Assembly: GCA_934045075.1 (NCBI GenBank)
Contig: OW203738.1
Coordinates: forward strand, 5,695,487 to 5,759,486
DNA: 64,000 nucleotides
Direction: 5' to 3'
DNA from: Yponomeuta sedellus
Lineage: Eukaryota > Arthropoda > Insecta > Lepidoptera > Yponomeutidae
Part shown: piece by piece, positions 10,041 to 20,942 of the stretch
Layout of the letters: every line of letters starts with the position of its first letter
How positions within the stretch are numbered: the first letter of the stretch is position 1
Position numbers and translations under genes: made by a program
Notes under the pieces: model-generated
What the model was told of the DNA's origin: nothing
The model's database searches: none
The model's input: only the letters and a program-made list of their open reading frames with translations

Positions 10041-11870
10041 CTGATTACCAAAACAAAATCCCTCTACCAAGTCTAAAACCAAGCTTAGTCTAGGACTCGT
10101 TGGCTTCAATAACGGCCTAAGTAATTCCTGCAGGCTACATGGCACAGGCTTGTCTCTACACGCCTCAAGTGCCGTGACTACAATGAGACACTATCTCACA
10201 CGTTAGCGCGGCGACAATACACGTGGGCTCGAAGTTTCGTGCGCCCTCGGATTGTGTGGTCTTGGTACTTGTGATTGTATGAATTACTAGTGACTTTAAA
10301 AATTACTAGTGAGTTTAAAATGTCACCTACATCATCAGCCCTACGCTGCTTCACTGCTGGGTGGATGCAACGTTCTTCCCCCAATTTTTATATCTCTTGG
10401 TACCATACCATTTATTTTATAAGTGTGTAATAATTGGAAATTGTTTTTATGATATAATTATATTCTTGTTATGCTTTTTTTATAGAAAAATAAACTCATT
10501 ATAAACCTCCTTATTATTACCATGCGGACCACTGATTCAACTATATTAAACCCATACCTATTACAATAGTTATTTTAAAATGACTAAACTAACTTCTCTT
10601 CTTAGCGTATCAATGGCAAAGCAATCCCAGCATGGGTGGAACTTTTAGCCTCTAAAAAGGTTTTTATAAAAGCAATCATTTGCAAAATGATTTGCCAATC
10701 AGGATAAAGGACTCGCTAATCGTTGCCCAGGATGTGCCAGACGTTTAGAACGTTATTAATAAAAACGTCGTTCAGGGAGGCTCCTTTGATGCACCATACT
10801 AAACTAACGAAAACGTAATTAAATTTACGGTATTATGGACACAAACTCACTGCCACGAAGAATATAATCAGCGCCATCTAGTGTTAAAATTGGAGAACAA
10901 GTTATTGTTCAAAGCGTATGGTATTTAATTTAATTTTGCTTGTACCAAAAGTATGTGCCCGTTGGTTCAAATAATTGATTCAATTATAGGTCCCATAATT
11001 ATATATTCATGATTTCCTCACGGAATTCATAACAAAAACAGTCTTAAATTTTCAAAGGCATTATGGACATAACTAATCAGCGATAACGAGTATTGTGCAC
11101 CACCTAGTGTTAAAATGGGCGAACAATAGTTTCTATTTTGAAAGTGGTTATTTTGTTTTCACTGTCCTGTGTTTATAAAGTATCAAAACTATTTGTAGTG
11201 AATGTAGTCCTAATTAACGGCGCCATTTGGCTAATATACAATGCTTAACACTCAACGGGTATTTAACGATACAGTAGGTACCTACCTGATTAGAGTTACA
11301 GATTAACTATAACATGTTTATGTAGGCGTTTGTGTACGTATGTATTTGAATACTGCAATTTAAACCTGATTCACTATTACGAAATTCTTTATACATTCAC
11401 TGGATGATATAGTTACTCTAAAGTGATGATTTTAATTGAGATATCATTTGTATAAATATCGTCGATTTCTACAAATAGCTCAAAGTGACTCGTAAGGCGA
11501 CAAAGTTAAGTTAAAGAACAATTATAAATTAAATTAAATTTTTAGTTTATTGCCAGATATAAAAGGAACATAAAAGAAAATTAAAACTAATGTGTACATC
11601 TAAATACAACATGGTAAGGCAACATACACTTTTATAAAAACACATTTTAAATTGACAGGCTCTGGCAAAAGGTGCCACGCTCAGCGTTGTGCCTCTGAAT
11701 GTGTGTATAAATACACATCATTCAAAAGGCGCTGATTTTCAGCGAGGCCCTTTTATTCTAACATTTATTATGACATTTGAAATGTCATAACTTGACAATA
11801 ATTATTTGCTTGACTTTGTTTATTATCAATGCTACGTACACCTGCGAATTGGTAATAGAATTGGAACCAC
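10041..11870. other. Mostly unassigned DNA
   Basis: Contains a 40-bp repeat A fragment (10627-10665), a diverged local duplication (about 10830-10920 and 11055-11150, both with ATTATGGACA and CTAGTGTTAAAAT) and a CGCTGATTTTCAGCG palindrome near 11731. No coding signal. Confidence 0.5.
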
Positions 11871-12080
11871 ACGCTGACTGTGAAGGAAAACATCTTGGTG
11901 AATTCCGCGACCTGATTGGCTCTACACGTTTTCTTGTCTTTCTCGTAGCTTAGGCCGTCTAAGCTATCAGGATAGTATAGTTTCTGGGCAAGGCTAATCT
12001 CTATAAAACGCAGTGTTCTAGGTATCTAGGTCCGAGTGGTCTCTTCACTCATCTAGTGTAAGTGAATGTGCCATTAGTAT
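11871..12080 (+). repeat. Repeat B, degraded
   Basis: GACTGTGAAGGAAAACATC, GTCTAAGCTATCAGGATAG, GTCCGAGTGGTCTCTTCAC and CATCTAGTGTAAGTGAA follow the repeat B order with many changes. Confidence 0.7.
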
Positions 12081-12148
12081 AAGTAATACACATCATTATG
12101 TCCATGCTAAGACCAAGTTATTACTAATAAGCTAATAACTAAGTGATA

Positions 12149-12258
12149 TGATAAGATAAGATAAGAATATTCTTTATTGTACACTGGAAAAACAACAAAT
12201 ACAAAACAATTGCAAATATACATAGTACAATTGGCGGCCTTATTGCTAAAAGCAATGA
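12149..12258 (-). repeat. LINE 3' end with ATCT-type tail
   Basis: GATAAGATAAGATAAGAATA followed by TTCTTTATTGTACACTGG. On the minus strand this is an AATAAAG signal followed by a short TATC-repeat tail, as at 54129-54225. CR1/Jockey-like LINEs end this way; the clade is inferred. Confidence 0.6.
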
Positions 12259-12287
12259 TATTATTATTCTTAAATTCTGTAAAGGTT

Positions 12288-12975
12288 ACACTATTTTTAT
12301 TTTTAATGCACTAACCCGTGCTAAGGAAAAACCTATTTAGCCTCTAAATAGGTTTTTAAATTTGTTCCTTAGCACGGGTTAGTGCATTAAAAATAAAAAT
12401 AGTGTAATCATGTGGGTACAGTGATATCGTTCCGATGTTAAACCTAACTGCAAAGTAGGTAGTCGGGGCTGTAAGTAATGCAATTTGCTTAAGTCAGATG
12501 TCGCTGCCTGTACGTAATACAGAGAATATTGTAAAGAGGTTCGAAATTTCACTGATGCCGTGAGTCGCCCATTGGCTCAATTGGTAGAGCGCTGGTACGG
12601 ATAGCCAGAGGTTGCGGGTTCGAAACCCGGCATGGGTGAAATTTTTAGCCTCTAAATAGGTTTTTAAATTTGTTCCTTAGCACGGGTTAGTGCATTAAAA
12701 ATAAAAATAGTGTAATCATGTGGGTACAGTGATATCGTTCCGATGTTAAACCTAACTGCAAAGTAGGTAGTCGGGGCTGTAAGTAATGCAATTTGCTTAA
12801 GTCAGATGTCGCTGCCTGTACGTAATACAGAGAATATTGTAAAGAGGTTCGAAATTTCACTGATGCCGTGAGTCGCCCATTGGCTCAATTGGTAGAGCGC
12901 TGGTACGGATAGCCAGAGGTTGCGGGTTCGAAACCCGGCATGGGTGAAATTTTTAGCCTCTAAATAGGTTTTTAA
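12288..12975 (+). repeat. Repeat A, exact 310-bp tandem duplication
   Basis: 12352-12661 and 12662-12971 are identical by eye. Each unit carries CCTTAGCACGGGTTAGTGCA, the repeat A body, the tRNA-like head (GGCTCAATTGGTAGAGCGC, GGTTCGAAACC) and AGCCTCTAAATAGG. An inverted piece of the 3' tail lies at 12291-12330. The 77-codon minus frame over the second copy is an artefact. Confidence 0.9.
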
Positions 12976-13035
12976 ATTCTGTAAAGGTTGTACAATTGGC
13001 GGGCTTAATACTAAATAGTATTTTATTCTAGCCAA

Positions 13036-13712
13036 CCAACAGGTGACGTGTAGAAGGTGGGGGGTAGTGTCAAACGGTGAGGTGATATTTTATTGTCAAA
13101 TATCTTTTTTTACAATTAAACTATTTATAAATATGTACAATAATTATAAACGTACACATGTAAAAAGATAATAATCAAGCACATATATAAAATAAACAGT
13201 ACATACATATCTATATACATATAAATAGACTTAATAATATATTTTTACATACTTACGGATGGAACTATACATTATTGTTCATAGGGCCTTATGATGTTAT
13301 GATAGGACCGTCTGTACTCTTAGGTTAAGAAACATCTTTGTGATTTCCATTTTAATGTACAATAAAATGCACTCTATCTACATAAATCTATTAAAACGAG
13401 AAGATACGCAACCACCCGATTAAATTAATGATGTTGATAGTGGTCGACTTATTATTACTTCAGACACACCTATTTTATAAAATCTAGACGCCTACAGCAA
13501 ACAACGCATCTTACAGGAACCCACTAGTGTCTATCGAAACACAATACAGCGCGAAATAAAGTCGGAAACGAACGATCACACACACTTGATACAGGCCAGG
13601 TACCGTTACCGTACAACAACTCTTTGGCACTAAGGCTGAGAGCATGTTGAGAATAAAGACGCGCCTCCTTAGCCGTTAAATAATTTGCTTTCACGTCTTG
13701 GCTGATATTCGA
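13036..13712. other. No recognised feature
   Basis: AT-rich, ATA-rich stretch near 13120-13260. Nothing supportable. Confidence 0.5.
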
Positions 13713-13915
13713 TATCAAGCCTTGTATGTCCCCACTCCTTGGGCACTGGGCTCTTCCTGCATCGCAGGAAGGTTAGGCTATACTCGACCATGAGGGCCAA
13801 GTTCTGGTTGGTGGAGGATTGTAAGACAGTGGCGGGTCTTACTGTCATCAACCCGCCCATAATGCCTCTAAGCTTAACGACTGCCACTACATCACAGCAG
13901 GCACCGACTGATATT
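13713..13915 (+). repeat. Repeat M, 5' two thirds
   Basis: ATCAAGCCTTGTATGTCCCC, CTTCCTGCATCGCAGGAAGG and GGTTGGTGGAGGATTGTAAG, diverged near the end. Confidence 0.8.
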
Positions 13916-15400
13916 GGTACAAATAAAAAAAACGTCTGAGATACAGGCTTAGGTTACGTGACGTACTAGTCAACGTGAGGTTATGTTATGTGTCAAAAAA
14001 TATACATTGGAAACATTTTGTTTAAGAACAGTGTTTTGTGTATTGGAAACGGATTGTTGCACAAGCAATAAACTGTACAAATTGAATTTACGTGTACCAT
14101 TTTTCTGTTATAATTATTATATTTTATTGCTCGCAAAAATACAATACCGAGATAGATAGATAATAATTTACTCACGTAAGACACACATACAATACAGAAA
14201 AGTTTACATAAGAAAATAATTTTTTTTCTCTATATTTTTTTTATAACGCAAAAATGTATTTTGTGTCACGTTGGTTTCATATTTGCTAAGTGGTTTGTGT
14301 GTTGTCTGTTTGACCATTGGTGCAATAAATGCTTCCTTAATTTTTTTATATTCTTATCATACTTTACGAAAAGATTGGGCAGGAGATTGGTCGTAAATAC
14401 CCACTTTTCAAAGATAGTAGAAAAACTCCGAGTAGATTTATCTGCCTCCAACATACAGCCAACAGCTGAACCAGCTGAACCTTTGTCAGGACAACGGTAA
14501 TATAACTGTATACAATGCATAAAGAAAATAAACTTTAAATATCAGTAATTTTAAGCTTGAGACCACATTTACAAAAAGTTTTTTCATTGTATTTGTTTAA
14601 CAGAAATCCACAACAATACAAGTACAATAAACATCAAGTACTTAATAATTTACACATGCAGCCAGCAATGGATTTTACTATTTAGATCAGAAAATTATAT
14701 TGTACTCTTTATTCTAAAGTTTACTCATTTTTTTACAATAATTAAAATCCTTAGAACGTGCGAGCGAGACGACATGCTAGACGTAGCGCAACTTTAGCCG
14801 AATACGATCCGCTCACGCTACCGCTTATTACGAGTCATGACCTTAACCTGCCCAGTACAATGTGTCGACAACCCGCCCTAAATCAGTAACCCGATACGGT
14901 AGTGTCTGCGCGGTCCCAGCTTCGATTCCCGCCGTGTACCAAGTGACGTATCTGTTAACATAGGACTTTAGTAACGCGTTGTTCTAGGTTATACTCTTGG
15001 GCTCTTGTATAAAGGCTACGCTTGACGTAAATGTGGGTGTGATTCAATTACTGCCTCGTTGGTCTAGCCGTTAAGGGGTTACAAGGGAACATACAATCGC
15101 ACATACTTACAAACTAAACACTACCCTCCTTTTGGGTATGCCGCAGTCGGGTAAAAGGCAGCTGTGTCGGTAGTCCTATCTATCTTCAGATATATTTAAA
15201 GGACGGTCCTAAATCTATTAGGAACCAATTCAGCAATAACACACTAAGAACTGCACCGTTACAGGCTTTATCGATAACCATTAAACTTTATTGGCATTGG
15301 ACATGTGAGTTTAACGAGATATCGTATTTTATTCCGCCGCCGGCGAAATACGTAGTAGTACTTCAAAAGGTAGCTGGACTTGAAACGATAGTTTCTTAAA
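13916..15400. other. Mostly unassigned DNA
   Basis: Holds a GATAGATAGATAATAATTTA string (14153-14172) of the LINE-tail kind and two short tRNA-like scraps (near 14890-14940 and 15050-15085, CTGCCTCGTTGGTCTAG). The 79- and 84-codon frames at 14261-14520 lie on opposite strands and show no motif. Confidence 0.45.
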
Positions 15401-15404
15401 ATTG

Positions 15405-15483
15405 CCATCTGCAGCACGCGTGGTAATTAAGGCCATAGTCTCTCTCTGGGAGAAGGACTGTGCCCTACATTGGCACGTATATC
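15405..15483 (+). repeat. Repeat I, 3' fragment
   Basis: GCACGCGTGGTAATTAAGGC, CTCTCTGGGAGAAGGACTGT and GCCCTACATTGGCACGTAT match the 3' part of repeat I. Confidence 0.65.
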
Positions 15484-15484
15484 A

Positions 15485-15873
15485 TGATTGGCCTTTTGCA
15501 TCGACGTAATGAGATGATTTATACAGCGTCCAGTGGTATCCACAGAGAATATAATCACTACGTTTTAGTGGTATCCTCACTAACTCTAGATGGGTGAAGG
15601 GACCACTCCGACGCTGTTGTGCTTGGGACATGGTTTTATAGATGGTGTAGGCTTGCCCAGCACCTTTCCTGATCCTGACAGCTTAGTCGGCCTAGCCCAC
15701 AGGAAAGACTAGTCAATACGTGCGGAGCCAACCAAGCCGCGGGTTTCCTCACGATGTTTTCCTTCACGGTTAGCGTGTGGTATTGCGACTAAAAATCGCA
15801 AATGTACGTAACTTTGAAAATTAAACATGCGGTACATGCCCGCACTCGGGATCGAACCTGGGACTCTCGCTCT
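15485..15873 (-). repeat. Repeat B with a small internal duplication
   Basis: Same order as 4637-5033 but with the CAGTGGTATCCACAGAGAAT region partly repeated (TTAGTGGTATCCTCAC). The head ends at the GATCGAACCTGGGACTC box. Confidence 0.8.
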
Positions 15874-15944
15874 GGCACGTAGGTATATATAGGGTACATA
15901 AAAAAGTACAGAACCTCTGGTCCTCGAGTCCGACTTGCATTGGA

Positions 15945-16463
15945 TGTTATCAACCCTTTATATGTCCCCACTGCTGGGGCACGGGTCTCTTCCTGCATCG
16001 CAGGACGTTTAGGCCATACTCCACCAAGTTCGCGTTCGAAGAAGCTAGAATGCTGTATAAGTTAGTTAGGTTAAGTTTGGTTTAAAGGCAAGGATGGAGT
16101 AAATTTAGTTAGTAGTCATGGATATTGTACATGAATTTATAGCACAGAATTCACGAGGGTGACATGGTCATCTGTGTACCAAACCCTTTTAAACTAATAA
16201 AGATTAAAAAAAAAGCTCGCGTTGGTGGAGGATTCTAAGACAGTGACGGGCCTAATTGTCAGAAGTTATCAAGCCACCCATAAGGCCTTAGGCAGACAGC
16301 TGGCACCAACGGCTTGACGTTTCTTGCGAAGGCACGGAATCGCTCGGATAAAATGCCACTACAGTCACGGGATGGTCATCCATCCAGCACCCGACCGCGC
16401 CTGTTGTTGCTTAACCCAAAGTGACTGAATCCAATCACGCGCTTCCAGTAGGTCACGAGCACT
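15945..16463 (+). repeat. Repeat M interrupted by a retro-insertion
   Basis: Repeat M runs 15945-16036 and resumes at 16215 with GGTTGGTGGAGG-type sequence through 16463. The break is the insertion at 16037-16214. Confidence 0.8.
16037..16214 (+). mobile_element. A-tailed retro-inserted fragment of unknown transcript
   Basis: 178 bp with AATAAA at 16196-16201 and a tail of nine A ending at 16214, flanked by GTTCGCGTT (16028-16036) and GCTCGCGTT (16215-16223), a 9-bp target duplication with one mismatch. It has the form of a 5'-truncated LINE or a retrocopy of some mRNA 3' end. I do not recognise the source. Confidence 0.7.
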
Positions 16464-16612
16464 ACGTAAACCGTGCTTAAAAAGCATGAAAATAAAACAA
16501 ATGTAATTGGCCGTTTGGAGGCATATGTCAACGCAGATTTTCAGCCTTTCCCGCTTCTCTCGAAGCTTCAAATCGAAGCTTCTACAGTAAGGTTAACACG
16601 AGCACTAGAAAT

Positions 16613-16923
16613 AATTAAAACTGTGTAAAAAACGGATTTATGCTCGTTTATTACATTAAACAATTCTATTAAAGTCAACAATATTGATTGAATCAATATT
16701 GTTGACTTTATATAAAATAATTGATTTACCTATTTTGGAACGTAACTTCATAATTAACTTTTGTAATTTTTGCCGAGGGTAGTAAACTAACCGTTAATCC
16801 TTTCTAAAAGACGCCTGTCACCTCAGTCATCCGAGACCACGGCACCTGAAAAAGTGCCGAAATGTCGGAAAATTGTAAAAATGTAATAAACGAGCATAAA
16901 TCCGTGTAAAAACAGTTTTAATT
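16613..16923. mobile_element. MITE with 43-bp inverted ends and a central hairpin
   Basis: Left end 16613-16656 (AATTAAAACTGT..., CGGATTTATGCTCGTTTATT) and right end 16881-16923 are complementary apart from a block near position 13. The interior holds a perfect 20-bp inverted repeat at 16670-16689/16691-16710 with a one-base loop, and a MITE-G-like ACCACGGCACCTGAAAAAG box. Confidence 0.8.
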
Positions 16924-17040
16924 AGCTTCTACAGTATTTCTTTATTGACTCGCAATACTCATACATAGTTTAATAGCAATTATTTATTATTTAAAACGTA
17001 GTTCCCGACGTTTCGGCAGCGTTGCAATTGATAAGGCGCA

Positions 17041-17514
17041 TGTTATTTATTATTTATTTATTTACATTTGTTACCTACAGCTAATGCCAAATCGCTACAA
17101 ACTTAGTTACTTTGTCACTTAAATACTAAAAAACAAAAACGAAATCATTCCTCTTCAAGCATTTCCTTGCATTCTTCAATCATTTTCCCAATCCCTGTGG
17201 TAAATATTTGTGGTAAGGCATTACCTCCCTGGATGCGCGAACGTCATAGAATGGAACGCAGTCTATTTGATAGGTGACATGCAAATAGTACCTGTCTCCT
17301 TTTCTCTTATGTTTCCCTAGTCATTCCATCTCTTACCCCCTCACCCTTGCACCGACGTAACAGCATGTCAGTTGTCAATCATCTGTGCTGTGAGAAGGAC
17401 TTCTACGCCTGTGACACGATATCCGCAAAACTACGTGTGCTCGTGGATTGCAGTTCCCTGGTGAGTCCTTTCTTCATCCTTTCCATAAAAATCTATTTGC
17501 CCCTGTTGCTTACT
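17041..17514. other. No recognised feature
   Basis: Follows a short MITE G scrap (16975-17040). A 67-codon plus frame here has no motif. Confidence 0.45.
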
Positions 17515-17597
17515 GATGATGGCACAACCTTGCGCTATGGCGCTCATTAGGGGAGGGATAAGTCCAGCAGTGGACTAATATAGCCTGAAGAAGAAGT
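17515..17597 (+). repeat. Repeat C, 3' 80 bp
   Basis: GATGGCACAACCTTGCGC through AATATAGCCTGAAGAAGAAG. Confidence 0.8.
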
Positions 17598-17611
17598 GGT
17601 CAGTGGTGATT

Positions 17612-17646
17612 GCGCGGTGCCGCAATATCACATTGCGGCACCGCGC
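17612..17646. repeat. GC-rich perfect hairpin
   Basis: GCGCGGTGCCGCAAT (17612-17626) and ATTGCGGCACCGCGC (17632-17646), loop 5 nt. Not followed by a T run; no gene beside it. Confidence 0.8.
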
Positions 17647-18086
17647 TGAGCAGGGAGTTCAGCAGTGCGGGCGCACGCGGCACGGGCGCCTGCTTACGCA
17701 CTGAATTCCACGTACTTGAAAGCTTGAAACCATCCTATCTGATGAAATTCTTGTGTTTTTAAATTTCAATTGCTTCCCGAATTGCTTCGACAGTGCTGTC
17801 GATCGGAGGAGAGAGCTTTCGGTTGATGTAGCTCGAAGCTTATACAAATCGAACACACATTCACTTGAGCGTAATAAAGCCGTTGCAAGGCCTCGCTCGA
17901 TAAGATTATCTGTCTCATAAATTTGTCAGTTATCTGTCAGGCTGGACCGGCAATACGGTATGTCTTTGCCACGCTGGACTAGGCAGGGGTAAAATCGTGG
18001 TAAACTCTTACGAAAGAGTCACCAACCCTCATCAGTAGGTAGGATAGAAGACGTATGATAGCGCTTAGTTACAATAGTGTCATACG

Positions 18087-18342
18087 TACATACATACATA
18101 CATACATACATACATACATACATACATACATACATACATACATACATACATACATACATACATACATACATACATACATACATACATACATACATACATA
18201 CATACATACATACATACATACATACATACATACATACATACATACATACATACATACATACATACATACATACATACATACATACATACATACATACATA
18301 CATACATACATACATACATACATACATACATACATACATACA
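18087..18342 (+). repeat. CATA microsatellite, about 64 perfect units
   Basis: 256 bp of uninterrupted tetranucleotide. It produces long false frames on both strands (YIHT and MYVC peptides). It directly abuts the 3' part of repeat B at 18343. Confidence 0.98.
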
Positions 18343-18515
18343 GGCCGACTAAGCTGTCAGGATGGAACAGGTGCCGAGCAAGCCTACATCATCTGAAACC
18401 ATGTCCCAGGCACTGTAGCGTCCGAGTGGTCCCTTCAGCCATCTAGTGTGAGTGAAGATGCCGCTGGAAGCTGCATGAATCATCTCATAACGTAGATGCA
18501 GAGGCCAATGTTTAT
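18343..18515 (+). repeat. Repeat B, 3' part
   Basis: GGCCGACTAAGCTGTCAGGA to CATAACGTAGATGCAGAGGC. The 5' part is missing and the microsatellite stands at the break. Confidence 0.85.
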
Positions 18516-19110
18516 TGCACAACTATAAAAAAAGAATACAACTATGATTCCTAAATCTAAGTAATGGTAAGTAATTATGTGTTGTTTGTATAATCTTTTT
18601 GGCATGATATTTGTAAATTAACTATTGTATGAGCATTGCCGCTTGTGGAGCCCCGTTAATGGGAAGAGAACACCTTCTTCTTTACCTCGTCCCTAACAAA
18701 CGACATGTACCGGGAGAAACTGTTGGGACAATCACATGTAGGGCATAAGTTTCCCGTGTTTCATACAGAGGGGGCAAGATTTTAAGACAATACTGACACG
18801 TTGCCAAGGAACATAAATCCTTCGGGCGCAGTTGCTACAGTGGATTACCTAGCTCAAAATAGTGGTATTTCTAAAAAATATTACTATTTTGCTCTAGGTA
18901 ATAACTAAATAAAGTAAAAATGAATAAAAAAGATTTTGAAAAAAAATTGAGGGTAATAAAGCAGGTCCTTGGATGCGGATCGCACGGTACCGTGAGAAAA
19001 GGCATCTGGGGGACAAGGCCTATACCCAACAGTGGGCAGCGGTGGGGTGGTGATGATGATGATCAGTAAAGCACTCTTGGTTGTTTTTTGTTAAGATCTT
19101 CTTAAATTAT
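18516..19110. other. No recognised feature
   Basis: Contains a loose inverted pair around 18850-18900 (TAGCTCAAAATAGTGGTATT and AATATTACTATTTTGCTC). Nothing coding. Confidence 0.45.
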
Positions 19111-19115
19111 ACTAT

Positions 19116-19345
19116 TTTTATTTTTAATGAACTAACCCGTGCTAAGGACAATTTTAAAAACCTATTTACACTATTCTCTGTACGTAATACAGAGAATAGT
19201 GTAAAGAGGTTCGAAATTTCACTGATGCCGGTGAGTCGCCCATTAGCTCAGTTGGATAGAGCGCTGGCACGGATAGCCAGAGGTCGCGGGCTCGAATCCT
19301 GGCATGGGTGGAATTTTTAACCTCTAAATAGGTTTTTAAAATCTT
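19116..19345 (+). repeat. Repeat A, partial fold-back
   Basis: Begins with the inverted tail (AACCCGTGCTAAGGAC), then a small palindrome ACACTATTCTCTGTACG...GAATAGTGT, then body and tRNA-like head (TAGCTCAGTTGGATAGAGCG) and AACCTCTAAATAGG. Confidence 0.85.
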
Positions 19346-19395
19346 CTTAAATATTTTTATTTTTTTTATTTCACATATTACTTAAAAAATGAGAA

Positions 19396-19497
19396 GAAGC
19401 TCTCGTAGCCTAGTCGAACCGAGTGGTCAAAATCAATCACTTGAGTTAAGCAACAACAGGCCCGGTCAGGTGCAGGATGGGTGACGGTCTCGTGACT
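19396..19497 (-). repeat. Repeat M, 3' fragment
   Basis: CGAACCGAGTGGTCAAAATC and TGAGTTAAGCAACAACAGGC read backwards as the end of repeat M. Confidence 0.8.
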
Positions 19498-19511
19498 CAA
19501 TATATGATTGA

Positions 19512-19673
19512 TCTGTACGTAATATAGAGAGTATTGTAAAGAGGTTCGAAATTTCACTGACACCGGTAAGTCGCCAATTAGCTCAGTTCGAAGATTTCTG
19601 GCACGGATAGCCTGAGGTCGCGGGTTCAAATCCGGCATGGGTGGAATTTTTAGCCTCTAAATAGTTTTTTAAA
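19512..19673 (+). repeat. Repeat A copy
   Basis: GTACGTAATATAGAGAGTAT to AGCCTCTAAATAG, with a degraded tRNA-like head (TAGCTCAGTTCGAAGA). Confidence 0.8.
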
Positions 19674-19927
19674 AATAACGCGGCAAGCGCAGTGTGTGAC
19701 GCCCACCAGCTTGTTGGATTGGTGGTCGGAGGCGGACTGCTGGCAGTGGCTGGATAATATTCAACAGTAGAAAAAATTGGCAAGTCTTGGGGGAGTCCTT
19801 AGGGTACGACCTGATTGATTGCTTGAAAAGCGAAAGGTATAACGTAAAACGTTTTATTATACTTTCAGCTTAGACGACCTGATTTAGAGAAAAAACTCTT
19901 CGACCTCGCGTTTAAAATATTAATCTA

Positions 19928-20117
19928 TTAGCTGACCCAGCGAACTTTGTACCGCCTAACAGTAGTCGATTCTTCAATATTTTTTTATTTTTCTATCCGT
20001 AAGAACCATCCTCGTACTTCAAGGAATATTCTAAAAAAATAAGTAGCGAAATCGGTTCAGCTCCTCTCGAGATTTGCGCTTACCAACACATTCAGCGATT
20101 CATTTTTATATTATAGA
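19928..20117 (-). mobile_element. Helitron-like non-autonomous unit (repeat H)
   Basis: On the minus strand it starts TCTATAATATAAAAATGAAT and ends CGCTGGGTCAGCTAA. Same family as 47713-47885, 47886-48055 and 50492-50678. TC starts, CTRR ends and a short GCTG/CAGC stem at the 3' end are the Helitron signature. No protein coding. Confidence 0.75.
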
Positions 20118-20459
20118 GATTACCCCCTATCTCAAATCCTACAACGATCAACTCTTCCTAAAGCCCGTCCTCGTGAGTTAATATCGCGTCAGCGGACACT
20201 GGCTCGGGCTGGTGAACCCCGATGTCATGTTTAATGCTTAGAAAAGCTAGGCCTACAAAAGAGTTGTTACACGGCGAGTTTAGTCTCGTGCATTAGTGCG
20301 CACGATAGGCACCTATCTGAATGATACCGCAAAATTCTGAAAGAAGTACAGATAGTTCTTTTGAGAGGGAACTTGAGGTATACGGGTATTGCATTTCATT
20401 CAGCTTTCGTATATAATATGTCAGCCGTAGCTTTAGAAGCAATAATGTCTTTAATTTTG

Positions 20460-20942
20460 TTACACAAAGAACCAAACAGAATATACAGCTAAATAATGAT
20501 AATATAAGCATTACAGATCCCTCTGTGGTTGCTAACCATTTCAATATTTTTTTTGCAACTGTGGGAGCACCAGTCTCCAGCTCAAGTTAACCATTCGGCC
20601 GGCCAGTAACTGTTCCCTCTGAAAACTCAGCATTTTTTATTCCAACCGAGCCTAGAGAGATCTTCAACCTATTTGAAATTAAAAAATAAGAGCAGCTGCG
20701 GATTCGATGAAGTATCACCTCTCTTAGTAAGAGAGTATGCGTACGAGTTGGCATTTCCTCTATGTTTCATAATCAACCAATCCTTTTCAGAAGTGGTGGT
20801 ACCAGATTTACTGAAAATAGCTATAGTCAAGCCTTTACATAAAAGCGGCAGTCAAAGGGATTGTAATAACTATCGTCCTATAGCGCTACTTCCTACATTT
20901 TCTAAAATATTTGAGTCGGCCATGTCTAACCGTATATACTAA
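20460..20942 (+). pseudogene. Non-LTR retrotransposon RT fragment
   Basis: A plus frame at 20673-20942 reads KSSCGFDEVSPLLVREYA, then LLKIAIVKPLHKSGSQ and NNYRPIALLPTFSKIFE, the N-terminal RT blocks of Jockey/CR1-type LINEs. Before it, 20480-20575 reads a related stretch (VANHFNIFFATVG) ahead of a stop. No later RT block follows, so the copy is truncated on both sides. The minus 83-codon frame overlapping it is a shadow. Confidence 0.85.

Noticed and set aside
17612..17646. Rho-independent terminator
   Set aside because: A GC-rich hairpin, but no T run follows and the setting is eukaryotic.
18019..18396. Five long frames encoding MYVC or YIHT peptide repeats
   Set aside because: They are translations of the CATA microsatellite on both strands.
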